Positions 7,884 to 16,658 of a DNA stretch of 49,949 nucleotides are shown here, in pieces. Origin of the DNA: Candidatus Trichofilum aggregatum. Its GTDB lineage: Bacteria > Chloroflexota > Anaerolineae > Promineifilales > Promineifilaceae. The stretch lies in contig JADJUV010000058.1 of assembly GCA_016716885.1 (NCBI GenBank), forward strand, positions 1 through 49,949, in the 5' to 3' direction. Under the pieces are notes generated by a model. The model was not told where the DNA came from. It saw only the letters and a list, made by a program, of their open reading frames with translations, and did not search any database. Position 1 is the stretch's first letter. Each line of letters opens with the position of its first letter. A program made the position numbers and the translations under genes.

Positions 7884-8453
7884 ATGAGAAAACTAAAATT
7901 GCAAGTTCAAATATCCATTGACGGCTTCATTTCTGGCCCTAATGGAGAGATGAACTGGCTGAGCTTCGACTGGGATGATGAGCTTAAAAATTATGTCACC
8001 GAAATAACGCACCCCGTTGACTGCATTGTCCTGGGCAGAAAACTCGCCCAAGGTTTCCTTCCCCACTGGACCTCCGTAGCGGCAGATTCAGATCACCCGG
8101 AATTTACTGCTGGTCAAAAATTTACGGACACACACAAGGTTGTTTTTACCAAAACGCTCGATACATCAGAATGGGAAAATACCGTTTTAGCCAACGGTGA
8201 CATTGTGGACGAAATCACACAACTCAAAAAACAAGAAGGCCATGACATTATTGCCTATGGCGGTGGTTCGTTTGTTTCTGCCTTGATCAAACACGGTCTT
8301 ATAGATGAGTTCCACCTTTTTGTGAATCCCGCTGCCCTTGGTGGGGGGATGCCAATCTTTAAGGAGTTGGAGAGCACGCAGAAGCTTGCGCTTGAAACAT
8401 CAAGCGCTTTTTCATGCGGCATTGTTGTGAACAAGTACACCAAAGCAACTTGA
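7884..8453 (+). CDS. Dihydrofolate reductase family / RibD C-terminal-domain protein
   Basis: A 189-residue protein with the dihydrofolate reductase fold of the RibD C-terminal domain family (PF01872), NADPH-dependent reductases often of unknown substrate (YyaP/YwjB-like). It opens RKLKLQVQISIDGFISGPNG, has the nucleotide-binding GRKLAQGF segment near residue 50 and the GHDIIAYGGGSFVSALIKHG motif near residue 120. The final part, FHLFVNPAALGGGMPIF, is family-typical. GGGAG precedes the ATG by about eight bases. The gene is AT-richer than its neighbours and has no GCGGCCGC, consistent with transfer. It is unlikely to be the essential folA. Confidence 0.85.
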   Translation: MRKLKLQVQISIDGFISGPNGEMNWLSFDWDDELKNYVTEITHPVDCIVLGRKLAQGFLPHWTSVAADSDHPEFTAGQKFTDTHKVVFTKTLDTSEWENTVLANGDIVDEITQLKKQEGHDIIAYGGGSFVSALIKHGLIDEFHLFVNPAALGGGMPIFKELESTQKLALETSSAFSCGIVVNKYTKAT

Positions 8454-8486
8454 TAAGAGAGGTGGATTGGGGTTGATCTTCCTTAC

Positions 8487-8525
8487 GGCGCGATTTTCGG
8501 GGCGAAGGCCCCGAAAAACCGCGCC
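8487..8525. repeat. Dispersed hairpin with G-rich flank, copy 2
   Basis: GGCGCGATTTTCGGGGC pairs with GCCCCGAAAAACCGCGCC across a short loop, then comes AAAAAGTTTGGGGTGGGGG. It is placed 35 bases after the reductase stop and may also stop transcription, though a clear T-run is missing. Confidence 0.65.
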
Positions 8526-8665
8526 CAAAAAGTTTGGGGTGGGGGTTTCCGGCAACAAACGGATAGGGGAGACTTGTTGTAAAAACACAAGCCCACTTTC
8601 GTAAAGATGTAATGGTCCAACTTTCAGGCACGCTGAAGGGCGGATGCTTTTAAACTACTCTATTT

Positions 8666-9022
8666 ATGACCCTTGACGACTTTTTTCAAGGACACGCCGT
8701 ATCCAGGTCTATTTTTGCGGCGGTACATGGGGCTATAGAGGCCATTGGACCGACAGAATTGCGTATCAGCAAAAGCCAGGTTGCATTTTGGCGCCGTCAA
8801 TCTGTCGCCCGGGTATGGCTGCCCGGCCAGTACCTTCATGGCAAATCGGCTCCCCTGGTGCTCACACTTTCTTTTCGTCAGCGGGATTCATCGCCACGCT
8901 GGAAAGAAATTGTGGAGCCAGCCCCCGGACATTTCACCCATCATTTGGAGTTATATACCATTGCTGATATTGATGATGAGGTTGGCAATTGGTTAAGAGA
9001 GGCATGGAACGCGGCCGCGTAG
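8666..9022 (+). CDS. DUF5655 domain-containing protein
   Basis: A 118-residue soluble protein resembling the DUF5655 family of small proteins of unknown function. The recognisable features are the LRISKSQVAFWRR motif near residue 35, VWLPGQYL, and the C-terminal SPRWKEIVEPAPGHFTHHLE and DEVGNWLREAW segments. I know of no assigned reaction. No clear Shine-Dalgarno precedes the ATG. A GCGGCCGC copy forms its final Ala-Ala codons. Confidence 0.75.
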   Translation: MTLDDFFQGHAVSRSIFAAVHGAIEAIGPTELRISKSQVAFWRRQSVARVWLPGQYLHGKSAPLVLTLSFRQRDSSPRWKEIVEPAPGHFTHHLELYTIADIDDEVGNWLREAWNAAA

Positions 9023-9087
9023 CCGTTTTATCCATACAGGAATGATGCCTATGAAAACTGTTTAAGGTATTAACCCCTTTTTGCCTG

Positions 9088-10911
9088 TCATTGAGACCAG
9101 AGTAACTGGGACAGCAAGGCCACAATGAGGGCGACTACCAGCGTCAGTGGGGTTCCTACGCGTAGAAAGTCGCGGAACAGGTAACGGCCAGGGCCGTAGA
9201 TAAGCAAGTTGCCATGATGGCCGATGGGGGTGAAAAAGGAAGCCACGGCCGCCATAGCCACCGTAACCACAAATGGCTCCGGCGCACGATGTAGGGCGGT
9301 AGCCAGGGCCACCGCCACCGGAGCCAGAAGGGCCGTGGTGGCTGAGTCAGACATGAGCTGGGTGATCGCGGCCGCGACCAGAAATAACAGCACCAACACC
9401 AGCGTCGGGTGCCAGCCCCCAACAAACCCCTCCAGCCAGCCCCCCATCAACTCCGCCATCCCCGTTTTCACCATCGCCAGCCCCAGCGGAATGGCTCCGG
9501 CAATAAACACATAAATGCGCATATCTATGGCCTGGTAAGCCTGTTGCGCCGTCAGACAACGTGTTAGAAGCACCAAAACCACACCCACTAATAACGCCAC
9601 TTCCAGGGGCAAAATATTAAACGCCGCCAGTAAAATAGTCCCCACCATAATACCCCCAGCCAGTGAAGCCTTATGGCGGCGCAACGGTTGTCCATGAAAT
9701 GGCACCAGAACCAAAAAAGACCGATCCTCACCCAGGCGGGCAAATGTCTCTTCATCGCCCAGCAAGACCAACACATCCCCCGCCCTCATTTTAATCCGCG
9801 ACAATTCCGTCTGAAGCCAGCCTTTGCGCCGCCATATACCCACCACAATCGTGTTATAACGCTGGCGAAAATCAGCCTGACCAATATTTTGACCAATGAG
9901 CGGTGACCCCGGCGCAATAATGGCCTGAGCCAGACGAGAACTACTCTCTTCATCCGCATCACGCGCCTCACGCCCATTGTTACCGTGGACATCGTCCCCA
10001 TATTGGAGCACCGGATGCAGGGCTACCCCCGGCGCTTCTTGAATAGCCGCCAGGCCATCGGGCGTGGTGCGCACCAGGAGAACATCGCCCGCCTGGATGG
10101 GGTCATCATTGAAAGGGCGATTAAGGGGGCGACCATGCCGCAACCAGTTGACGATACGCATGGCCTGAGCTTCATCCGCTTCGATTTTGGCTACGGTTTG
10201 CCCTTCCAGCCGCGAGTTAGGCAATACAATGACTTCCGTGTAATAGTTATTGAGCTGAAAGCTGCCATTACTGTCCTCAGCCCCGCCCCGCTCCGGCAAC
10301 AAAAAACGGCCGACCAGCAGCATGAACAACGCCCCGGCTACTGACAGGCTCAAACCAATGGGGGCAATGGAAAAGATGCCCAGCCCAGGCCGACCAATCT
10401 GACGGAGCAGATCGTCGGCGATAAGGAAGGCAGGTGCGCCCAGAATGGTGATGGTTGTCCCCAGGGAAGCGGCAAATGACATGGGCATGAGTAGCCGGGA
10501 GGGGGCTATGTTACTCTGGCGGCACAGTTTGAGGGTGACGGGCAACATGATGGCGGTGATGGTGACGTGGTGGGTAAACGCCGCCAAAGCGGCTACGGCC
10601 AACATGATCACCACAAGCATTCTGTTGTACCCATTACCCGCCAACCGGCCAATCCAATCACCGAGTTTGTCGGATAGACCGGTGCGAAAAAGGGATTCAC
10701 TCAGGACAAAGATAGCCGCCACGACAATAGCTGGTTCGCTGCTAAAACCGGAGACGGCTTCTTCAGGGGTCAGAATACCGCTAATGGTCAGGAGAATGAT
10801 GATGATGAGGGCGGTGAGGTCAATGCGAATGCGTTCACTGAGGAGAAGGGCAAATACACCAATGAGGATGAGTAGCAGTAGGAGTTGAGGCAGAGAAAGA
10901 GAAAGAGGCAC
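9088..10911 (-). CDS. SLC13/ArsB-like anion permease with TrkA-C domains
   Basis: A divalent-anion:sodium symporter-like membrane protein of about 607 residues. An N-terminal block of helices includes the ITAIMLPVTL and SFAASLGTTITILGAP segments typical of the SLC13/citrate transporter superfamily. Two cytoplasmic TrkA-C/RCK-C domains follow in the middle (around VIVLPNSRLEGQTVAKIEAD and AIIAPGSPLIGQNIGQADF). A second helix block contains MSDSATTALLAPVAVALA. This layout matches the bacterial YfbS/SdcS-like group; sulfate or dicarboxylate are possible substrates. An upstream TTG at 10947 extends the frame, but AAGGAG eight bases before the GTG at 10911 decides the start. It converges with the DUF5655 gene. 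Confidence 0.88.
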   Translation of the reverse strand: MPLSLSLPQLLLLLILIGVFALLLSERIRIDLTALIIIILLTISGILTPEEAVSGFSSEPAIVVAAIFVLSESLFRTGLSDKLGDWIGRLAGNGYNRMLVVIMLAVAALAAFTHHVTITAIMLPVTLKLCRQSNIAPSRLLMPMSFAASLGTTITILGAPAFLIADDLLRQIGRPGLGIFSIAPIGLSLSVAGALFMLLVGRFLLPERGGAEDSNGSFQLNNYYTEVIVLPNSRLEGQTVAKIEADEAQAMRIVNWLRHGRPLNRPFNDDPIQAGDVLLVRTTPDGLAAIQEAPGVALHPVLQYGDDVHGNNGREARDADEESSSRLAQAIIAPGSPLIGQNIGQADFRQRYNTIVVGIWRRKGWLQTELSRIKMRAGDVLVLLGDEETFARLGEDRSFLVLVPFHGQPLRRHKASLAGGIMVGTILLAAFNILPLEVALLVGVVLVLLTRCLTAQQAYQAIDMRIYVFIAGAIPLGLAMVKTGMAELMGGWLEGFVGGWHPTLVLVLLFLVAAAITQLMSDSATTALLAPVAVALATALHRAPEPFVVTVAMAAVASFFTPIGHHGNLLIYGPGRYLFRDFLRVGTPLTLVVALIVALLSQLLWSQ

Positions 10912-10942
10912 AGGACATTCTCCTTTTAGCGTTTCTGATGGG

Positions 10943-11124
10943 TTCAATCTTTGGAGATTGAATCAATCTCCGGATTAGACGTGACCTCTGAGTTCACTGA
11001 AAAAGCCACGAATTAAATGAATTAGCACGAATGGGAAAATAAAAAAGCTCTTGGGGAATTCAGGGGATTGACACCATTTGTAGGGGCTGGCCTGTGCCTG
11101 CCCAGGCGAGGGCAACGCCCCTAC
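10943..11124. repeat. Intergenic repeat cluster: mini-palindrome, CACGAAT word repeat, GTAGGGGC hairpin
   Basis: Three elements sit between the permease and the phosphatase. A mini-palindrome TTCAATCT-TTGG-AGATTGAA is at 10943-10962. A CACGAAT word repeat begins GAGTTCACTGAAAAAGCCAC near 10990; its start is shared with a second copy near 16460. A hairpin with GTAGGGGC (11080-11087) pairing GCCCCTAC (11117-11124) follows. No gene is seen. Confidence 0.7.
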
Positions 11125-11177
11125 GGGACAATCAACCCGCGAAATCCCAAAGACCCAGGTCTCTGAACTCCTTCCTT

Positions 11178-12068
11178 TCAGCCTACTAGCGAGGGATTTT
11201 GCGGAAAAAAGAGGCTGTTCGACGTGAGATGGTATTGATCCAGGGCATTGTGGCAATGGCTAATAATGAGGCTAATGTCGTCGGAAGGGGTACGTTGGTG
11301 CGCGGCCGCGAGCAGTGACTGGCATTGTTCGGTCGGCGCACCAGATGAAGCCAACTCCCGGCTTAAATCCTGAGCCTCACGAAACAGTTTCCACAAGCCA
11401 TTTGAACAAAGCAAAACCCGGTCGCCTGGCTGTATTTCCTGAACCAGATAGTCAATAGCCACAGTTTCCTGGCCACCTAATGACCGGGTAATCAGGCCAC
11501 GATACGGATGAGCTTGCATCTGTTCAAAGGTCATGGGCAACTGCTGGGCCAATTCGGCGACTAGAGAATGGTCCTGGGTGAGTTGGATTAACTTACCCAG
11601 ACGCCAGAGATAGGCCCGGCTGTTACCCACATGAGCCACATGCAGACGCGAACTGACTATCAAAGCCAGCGTCATCGTTGTGCCCATTTTTAAATGATCG
11701 GCTGTTTTGGACTGGCCCTGTTGCCATAACCGCTCATTGGCTTTCGCCATGGCCCGACGAATAGTTTGTTCTAGCCGGACGGGGGTTAACTCATCCACAG
11801 TAGAGAGAACCGGGGCTAATTCCACACCCACAATCTGCACAGCCGTTTGGCTGGCATATTTTCCGGCCTGATGTCCGCCCATACCATCACTCACAATAAA
11901 CAAGCCAAACGGTTCTCGGTTGAGGGTTTCGCCAATGTAATGAAGGATGGTGTCTTCATTCTCCTGGCGTTTGCGGCCGCGTTCGGTGATTGCGGCCGCG
12001 GTGAATGATAGAGGGGTTACGATTTTCGGCTCTATAAAGCCATAATCAAATCTTGGCGAAACATTCAT
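11178..12068 (-). CDS. PP2C-family serine/threonine protein phosphatase
   Basis: A 296-residue metal-dependent phosphatase of the PPM/PP2C family (Stp1/PrpC type), expected to remove phosphate from Ser/Thr residues placed by Hanks-type kinases such as the one encoded near 45 kb. Motifs are intact and in order: RGRKRQENEDT, FIVSDGMGGHQAG with metal-binding Asp, MGTTMTLALI, HVGNSRAYL, LTQDHSLVAE, RVLLCSNGLWK (Asn where many have Asp, SDGL) and PSDDISLII. There is no transmembrane segment, so it is cytoplasmic. AAGGGG lies about nine bases before the ATG. Three GCGGCCGC copies, two of them 19 bases apart near the start, are present. Confidence 0.88.
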   Translation of the reverse strand: MNVSPRFDYGFIEPKIVTPLSFTAAAITERGRKRQENEDTILHYIGETLNREPFGLFIVSDGMGGHQAGKYASQTAVQIVGVELAPVLSTVDELTPVRLEQTIRRAMAKANERLWQQGQSKTADHLKMGTTMTLALIVSSRLHVAHVGNSRAYLWRLGKLIQLTQDHSLVAELAQQLPMTFEQMQAHPYRGLITRSLGGQETVAIDYLVQEIQPGDRVLLCSNGLWKLFREAQDLSRELASSGAPTEQCQSLLAAAHQRTPSDDISLIISHCHNALDQYHLTSNSLFFPQNPSLVG

Positions 12069-12143
12069 GACACCACCCCTTAAAAAAGGCGGGGTACCAG
12101 ATCGCTCCTATGAACCATCTGATACCCCCACTTTTTCTACTTG

Positions 12144-12240
12144 ACTCGACTCTGGCGAAAATTTGGACCGATCTCTGGAAATCTCTTAATCTCTCAGTCT
12201 CTTCGTGTCCAGAAGTCAGCACAAAAAACGCCAATGTCGA
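12144..12240 (-). mobile_element. MITE-like element with GAGACTAAGAGA words, copy 1 (inverted)
   Basis: This about 97-bp stretch is the reverse complement of the element at 26529-26632. The ends are near-inverted: TCGACTCTGGCG on one side and CGCCAATGTCGA on the other. The interior shows AATCTCTTAATCTCTCAGTC, the complement of the tandem GACTAAGA words. A shorter copy is at 43443-43516. It encodes no protein, so any mobility would need an enzyme from elsewhere. Confidence 0.7.
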
Positions 12241-12290
12241 GTTCATTATCGCCGCGTCGGGCATAACACCTCCGGCTTGAGGCGTTAGCT

Positions 12291-12803
12291 TTACCGGCGA
12301 TCATGGTGATATACGGACACTGAACGGGAGCTAGACGGACTGAACAGCAGATATAAAATCTGTACCAACCCCCAGGCAGCTACCGCATAAACGACCATAG
12401 CAAAGAAGGTGCTTATCTCCAGGGTCATGCCATTGCTGGCCGCCGGGGTGACGGTAAGCCCCTGGAACGGCCATACGAATAACTCGGTGGCCCCATAGAC
12501 TAACCGCGCAAATGGGCTAGCCGGATTCGCGGCGATCAGCTTCAGCAAGACACGCAAGCCTAACCCCAGTTCTAGTAAACCTGTTAACAGGTAAACAAAT
12601 TGGGACACCTTAGCAAGAATTAAGCGGCGTTCGTTGCCCACATCTTCAACGACATGCTCGCGGTATTCACCTTCGGCGTCACGGGTTACTTCTACTCGTT
12701 CGCGGCGATCAATGGGCATACCCAGTTCGCCATCAAAGTTAGCCCGGTTATCCCGGACAATCTCTTCTCGTACTTCTGTGGAACGATAATCATTTGTTGC
12801 CAT
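12291..12803 (-). CDS. YggT family membrane protein with long N-terminal extension
   Basis: A 170-residue protein. The C-terminal half carries the YggT domain (PF02325), with two hydrophobic segments around FVYLLTGLLELGLGLRVLLK and TFFAMVVYAVAAWGLVQILY. Between them lies the conserved ANPASPFARLVYGATELFVWP stretch. The N-terminal 60 residues are highly charged and cytoplasmic. YggT proteins are small membrane proteins linked to osmotic tolerance and cell-division loci. The start at 12803 (MATNDYRS) has GGAGG seven bases upstream and is preferred to 12830. It lies in a minus-strand set with the GlsB/YeaQ and PRC-barrel genes, suggesting an envelope-stress theme. Confidence 0.82.
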   Translation of the reverse strand: MATNDYRSTEVREEIVRDNRANFDGELGMPIDRRERVEVTRDAEGEYREHVVEDVGNERRLILAKVSQFVYLLTGLLELGLGLRVLLKLIAANPASPFARLVYGATELFVWPFQGLTVTPAASNGMTLEISTFFAMVVYAVAAWGLVQILYLLFSPSSSRSVSVYHHDRR

Positions 12804-12907
12804 CAGATACCTCCATTGGTCACTGACCATTGGTTATGCAGTTCGCATTTTCATTCCTCTGAAAACGAGATGTTTCCAGGGAAATGAAAATGGTAGAAAG
12901 GCTATAG

Positions 12908-13189
12908 TTAGATAGCCCGTCGCGGCCGCGTTAGTAACCCTAAAACGGCGGTAAACAAAGCTGAGCCAATGATGGCCCACACCACGGGAAACGGTTCCCC
13001 TTGAATATTGAGAGTCAACAATTCTGGTAGCCCTAATTGGGTGCTTAACCACATCCCAATCCAGGCTCCCACAAACCCAACCACCGCCGACACCAGGCAA
13101 CCACCCAGTGAATACCCGGCGATGGCCTGACCAATGCTCCCGGCAATAGCTGCAATAATGAGCAGAACAAGAAATCCAAAAAGTGTCAT
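12908..13189 (-). CDS. GlsB/YeaQ/YmgE family stress-response membrane protein
   Basis: A 93-residue protein with three hydrophobic segments and the glycine-rich GSIGQAIAGYSLGGCLVSAVVGFVGAWIG pattern of the transglycosylase-associated/YeaQ family (PF04226). Members are small inner-membrane proteins induced by general stress; their biochemical role is unresolved. AAGGAG sits nine bases before the ATG. It lies 37 bases from the PRC-barrel gene stop on the same strand, so co-transcription is likely. Confidence 0.88.
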   Translation of the reverse strand: MTLFGFLVLLIIAAIAGSIGQAIAGYSLGGCLVSAVVGFVGAWIGMWLSTQLGLPELLTLNIQGEPFPVVWAIIGSALFTAVLGLLTRPRRAI

Positions 13190-13226
13190 GTTAAAACTCC
13201 TTACCGTTACTCCCCACCTGGCGGAG

Positions 13227-14249
13227 TTATGGCAACAATCGAGGATTAGCCAGGGGCCGAAGTCGAAGTTCCGGCACTATGGGTTCCATGAGGTCTGCGC
13301 CCGTTAGTTCATGGCTGAGGCGCACCTTTAACGCGTTAACAACAGAGATGACACCTTGATGCTCAGCGGCGATTTTTTCTGCGGCCGCGTGCGTTTTGCC
13401 ATCAGCGACCATACCCACCAGCGTAACAATGCCGTGTTCGTTAATCACTTCAATTACCGCGTCTTTCGTTTGTGGGTCTTCAGAAAGGGAATTCGCCACA
13501 ATAGCCCGCAACGCCAATTCATCACTCAAAATATCGGTATTTCGCTCTGTATCAGAGGGGGCCTTGAAATCATACAGCGGGCGCTTAACCACAGAATGCC
13601 GGTCTTCAGACCAGTTGTACTGTTTCCAGCCCTTCAAACCTTCTTTAGAGGTGGCAAGCTGGATACGCTCTTTGCTTACATCCTGCACCAAAGAGACTGG
13701 CACCGGCAAATATTCCACAAATAAGACCCCATGACGCACCACAATATGCGTAACCTTTTGGGAATCTGCATCGGTGATAACACGATCCAACGTGCCGATC
13801 TCACCGTCCAAACTATTAATCGGTGTGCCTCGTTTGAGCACTAAAAGATGGTCAAGGGGGTCGTGGTAAATTTTCTCCTGCACCAGCGGCCCATCTCTCG
13901 TTTGCAAATCGTACTTATTCATCATTTGCAGGGCCAACTCGTTCGGTAGCACCTCTTGATAATCAGACCAACGTGATTCGATGTTTGTAAGCACCTGATA
14001 TTCTTTGTCCGTATAAGAAGGGAAATTCACCAACTCATCCTGATGGATGGAAAGCTGAATTTCATCTACCGTGGCCGATGTTACGACAGCCAGAGGAAAC
14101 ACCCGCGCCTGTTTGAACAGTACACCTTTTTCGACGACAAGTTCCTTCATTTCCAGAGTCTCGGGATCAACCACCACTCTTGTTAATTTGCCACATTCAC
14201 CATCTTGACAGTAAACGTGAGTGCCTATGGCAAAATCTAATGTATGCAT
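13227..14249 (-). CDS. Double PRC-barrel plus BON domain protein
   Basis: A 340-residue soluble protein with three modules. An N-terminal PRC-barrel lies at about residues 1-75, with GTHVYCQDGECGKLTRVVVD and LVVEKGVLF. A second PRC-barrel is at about residues 125-205, with GTPINSLDGEIGTLDRVITD and HIVVRHGVLF. A BON domain is at about residues 235-315, with VIEVINEHGIVTLVGMVADG. PRC-barrels occur in photosynthetic reaction-centre H subunits and RimM; BON domains occur in osmotic-shock OsmY and bind phospholipid. The combination is typical of stress-linked proteins without assigned reaction. GGAGG is seven bases before the ATG. It is probably first in the minus-strand operon 14249-12291. Confidence 0.85.
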   Translation of the reverse strand: MHTLDFAIGTHVYCQDGECGKLTRVVVDPETLEMKELVVEKGVLFKQARVFPLAVVTSATVDEIQLSIHQDELVNFPSYTDKEYQVLTNIESRWSDYQEVLPNELALQMMNKYDLQTRDGPLVQEKIYHDPLDHLLVLKRGTPINSLDGEIGTLDRVITDADSQKVTHIVVRHGVLFVEYLPVPVSLVQDVSKERIQLATSKEGLKGWKQYNWSEDRHSVVKRPLYDFKAPSDTERNTDILSDELALRAIVANSLSEDPQTKDAVIEVINEHGIVTLVGMVADGKTHAAAEKIAAEHQGVISVVNALKVRLSHELTGADLMEPIVPELRLRPLANPRLLP

Positions 14250-14746
14250 AGCATGGCCTCCATGTTTGTACCCAATGACATCTTAAGAAGGATCACAAAA
14301 TAAACCGGTAATGGAGGGCAACTCATATGGCTGCTCGAAAGGGCAGACACAAGGCCTGCCCCTCACTAAACGATTACCGTCATCAATTGTTAAACTTCGT
14401 AGGATGCCATCGTAAACTTCCCCCCAGATAGCTTGATGAGAGTAAACCCTTCATCATCAGGCTCATCCACTCGTCTTAGTGTGTCATACCTTAAAGACAG
14501 GTGAAATGGGGCGTTTCCCTACCTTCACAAAGTCGAACCCTGTATTTAAGGCCATGACCTGGTTGGTCCCTCAATAGCGGCAATTCTCAATTTGAAGCGA
14601 TAGGTAGGGGTGGGGCAGGTGGGTGGCTTTCTGGCCCCGGCTACGATGGGGTTCATAGTATGCCAATTCCGGTGTACTTAGTAATCGTTCGTGAATAAGT
14701 TCGCTAGATTGCGGCAGTCTTCAAGACTGCCGCAATCTAAAAACCG
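14250..14746. other. Gene-free region with hairpins
   Basis: No coding sequence is supported. It contains a small hairpin AGGGCAG...CTGCCCCT near 14343. A 16-bp sequence at 14580-14595 recurs inverted at 38939-38954, together with the adjacent GGTAGGGG. A 17-bp palindrome, TAGATTGCGGCAGTCTT at 14705-14721 with its complement to 14739, lies right next to the end of the IS66 remnant. Confidence 0.6.
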
Positions 14747-15240
14747 CTAAGTTAATTCCGAACGATCACTTACCGTATGGAGCCAATGTTTTTTCCCGCC
14801 AATGGACAACCCTGTTTCATCGGCGTGGGCCACTTCAGCGGTGGTCACGGCGGTCTTAATCACCGTGGCGGCCGGTTTTACCTGTTCGGCCGCTGTCTCG
14901 ACAAAGTTTTGCAGACTCCCTGGTGAGATGGGCAAGGCGAATAAGTCGGCCAACATCTGTCGGTACCGTTCATAGGGTGTGAATTGCTCATTGTGGGGAT
15001 AGACGGCTAACCGTTTGACTTGGGAACCATATGCCACTGGGTTGGTCACCTCAGCCGGAAAAGCGGCCGTTGTGGTTTACCCGCAACCAGGGCACATGAC
15101 CGTCTCGGCCTGATGTTCGATTGTTATAAAATGCAACGGTGGCAGGTCAATGACTTGCCGTTTTGTCAGGGCACAGGGTTCAATATCTTCAGCCAGAGGG
15201 GTTTGGCAGTGGGTGCAGACGAGTGGAGTGGACGATGAGG
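14747..15240 (-). pseudogene. IS66 family transposase remnant
   Basis: Reading the minus strand from 15240 gives a degraded IS66 zinc-finger domain, with CTHCQTPL, a QVIDLPPLHFITIEHQAE segment and CPGCG. An in-frame TAA interrupts it, then TTTAAFPAEVTNPVAYGS leads into the open part from 15049. That part holds the helical linker and the start of the DDE core, HADETGLSIGGKKHWLH. It stops about 10 residues later, so the rest of the catalytic core and the C-terminal domain are lost. The fragment is about 160 of the normal 480-540 residues and cannot be active. It adjoins a low-quality-looking sequence at 15241 and contains no GCGGCCGC. Confidence 0.8.
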
Positions 15241-15392
15241 TTCAAGGGGGGGGGGGCTTTTGGTAACTAAACGGGGGCGCCCCCCCGCCCGCCTCTTTTC
15301 CCGCGCCCCCGCCCCCCGCCCCCCCCTCCCTCCCTTTTTTTTTTTGTTCCTGCCCGGCCCTTTTTTTCCCCCGATTTTTTATTTCTTTTCTC
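15241..15392. other. Low-complexity poly-G/poly-C/poly-T scar
   Basis: Runs of up to about 11 G, long C-rich blocks and runs of about 10 T dominate this 150-bp stretch, unlike anything else in the window. It separates the IS66 remnant from the response-regulator gene. It looks like poor-quality read ends joined in assembly rather than biological sequence. If so, the two sides may not truly be adjacent. Confidence 0.7.
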
Positions 15393-16042
15393 TTAATCGA
15401 TAAAAATGAGGCCACTCTTAATAGCTATCCGGATGAGAGCCGGGAGATCATGCACGTCTAATTTAGCCATCAGATTAGTACGATGCTTCTCTACGGTTTT
15501 GACACTGATGGTTAAGGCTTCCGCAATGGCACTATTGGTGTACCCTTCGGTAATAAGCTGCAATATTTCTCGTTCCCGTGAAGTAAGTAAATCAGCCAGG
15601 TTTTGTGGGATTTCAGTGGGTTGGGGCATCAACAGCGTTGTCAACACCGCATCAGAAATGGCAGGACTTAGATACACTCTGCCCTGATTGGCCGAACGAA
15701 TAGCCAGAGGTAGTTCCTCAGCGATAGATTCCTTAAGCAGGTAACCTTTAACCCCTGACGCAATAGTTGCTGGGCCAGAATGGTGTCAGAATACATAGAC
15801 AGGATAACGACTTCCGTGGGAATATTTAAGGATAGAATTCGTTCCGTTGCCTGAGCACCATCCATACGAGGCATGGAGATATCCATCACCACAACATCGG
15901 GCTTTAACAACTCAGTCAGTTCAATCGCTTCGTGCCCAGTAGCCGCTTCACCGACTACCTGGATATGATCAACCTTTTCTAATAAAGCACGAATACCTTG
16001 GCGTACCAGGTGATGATCATCGGCAATTAAAACACGTATCAT
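15393..16042 (-). CDS. NarL/LuxR-type two-component response regulator (one frameshift)
   Basis: A transcriptional response regulator. The receiver domain (about residues 1-120) has the acidic pair ADDHH, the phospho-acceptor in DVVVMDISMPRMDG and the T/S in VVILSMYS. The C-terminal LuxR-type helix-turn-helix reads LTSREREILQLITEGYTNSAIAEAL then VKTVEKHRTNLMAKL. The frame changes near 15750, where GGGGTT appears to lack one base: correcting it gives GVKGYLLKESIAEELPLAIRS, exactly the family sequence. The frame runs 16042 to about 15750, then about 15755 to 15393. The ATG at 16042 has AAGGAG nine bases upstream; the ATG at 16051 abuts the ribosome site. No cognate kinase gene is adjacent. Confidence 0.85.
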
Positions 16043-16658
16043 CCCTTTCATCTCCTTCGTTTAAAACATGGACTACATGGGTGGCTATAGATTTGGGATT
16101 AAGATATGTGGTGTGCGGTCCCTTGTTCTACGAGTTCGTAACTTTTCCAACACTTCTACGTTTGCCAGTACCAGGTACCAGAACGTAAAAGCCACCCAGG
16201 CTCCCATCCCAAGCGCAATCTTATTATGACTCGTCCTATCAGCAATTCAAAACATTTGGCCCATCTCCCAGATTCTGTCTCTTGTTGCATTCATAAAAAG
16301 GGGCGTTTAGTCTGGACAATGCTTTCCACAGTATCGGGGAAGGTACGGTGGATGGGAAGAGGGCCGGGTGTCAATTTAAGCGATAGTTCAGAATTGGGAG
16401 ATACTGGCACCTAACAAGTCCGCTTCTTGTACCGTTGGCAAGAAGATCAGCCAGGAATTTCACGAATGAGTTCACTGAAAGAAGCCACGAATTGACACGA
16501 ATTTTTACTCTCCCCTTCGTGCTAATTCGTTTAATTCGGGGCAAAAACCTCTTTGGTTCTGATTTGTCCAGGGTAGGTTAAGTGGCTCGATATTTGAGGA
16601 AGCTCCGTCATCGGTGTTATCTGACACGCAGGTGGCTCTTGCTTAACTCTCTCTGGCT
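16043..16658. other. Gene-free region with CACGAAT word repeat
   Basis: No supported gene. A minus-strand 40-codon frame (16204-16085, with a hydrophobic start) and a plus-strand frame at 16226 have no recognisable similarity. From about 16459 to 16537 there is a word-repeat hairpin: CACGAAT words on the left arm and TTCGTGCTAATTCG on the right. Its GAGTTCACTGAAAGAAGCC start is shared with the copy near 10990. Confidence 0.55.

Noticed and set aside
16085..16204. A 40-codon minus-strand frame with a hydrophobic start
   Set aside because: There is no ribosome site or family similarity; it may be a relic but cannot be supported.
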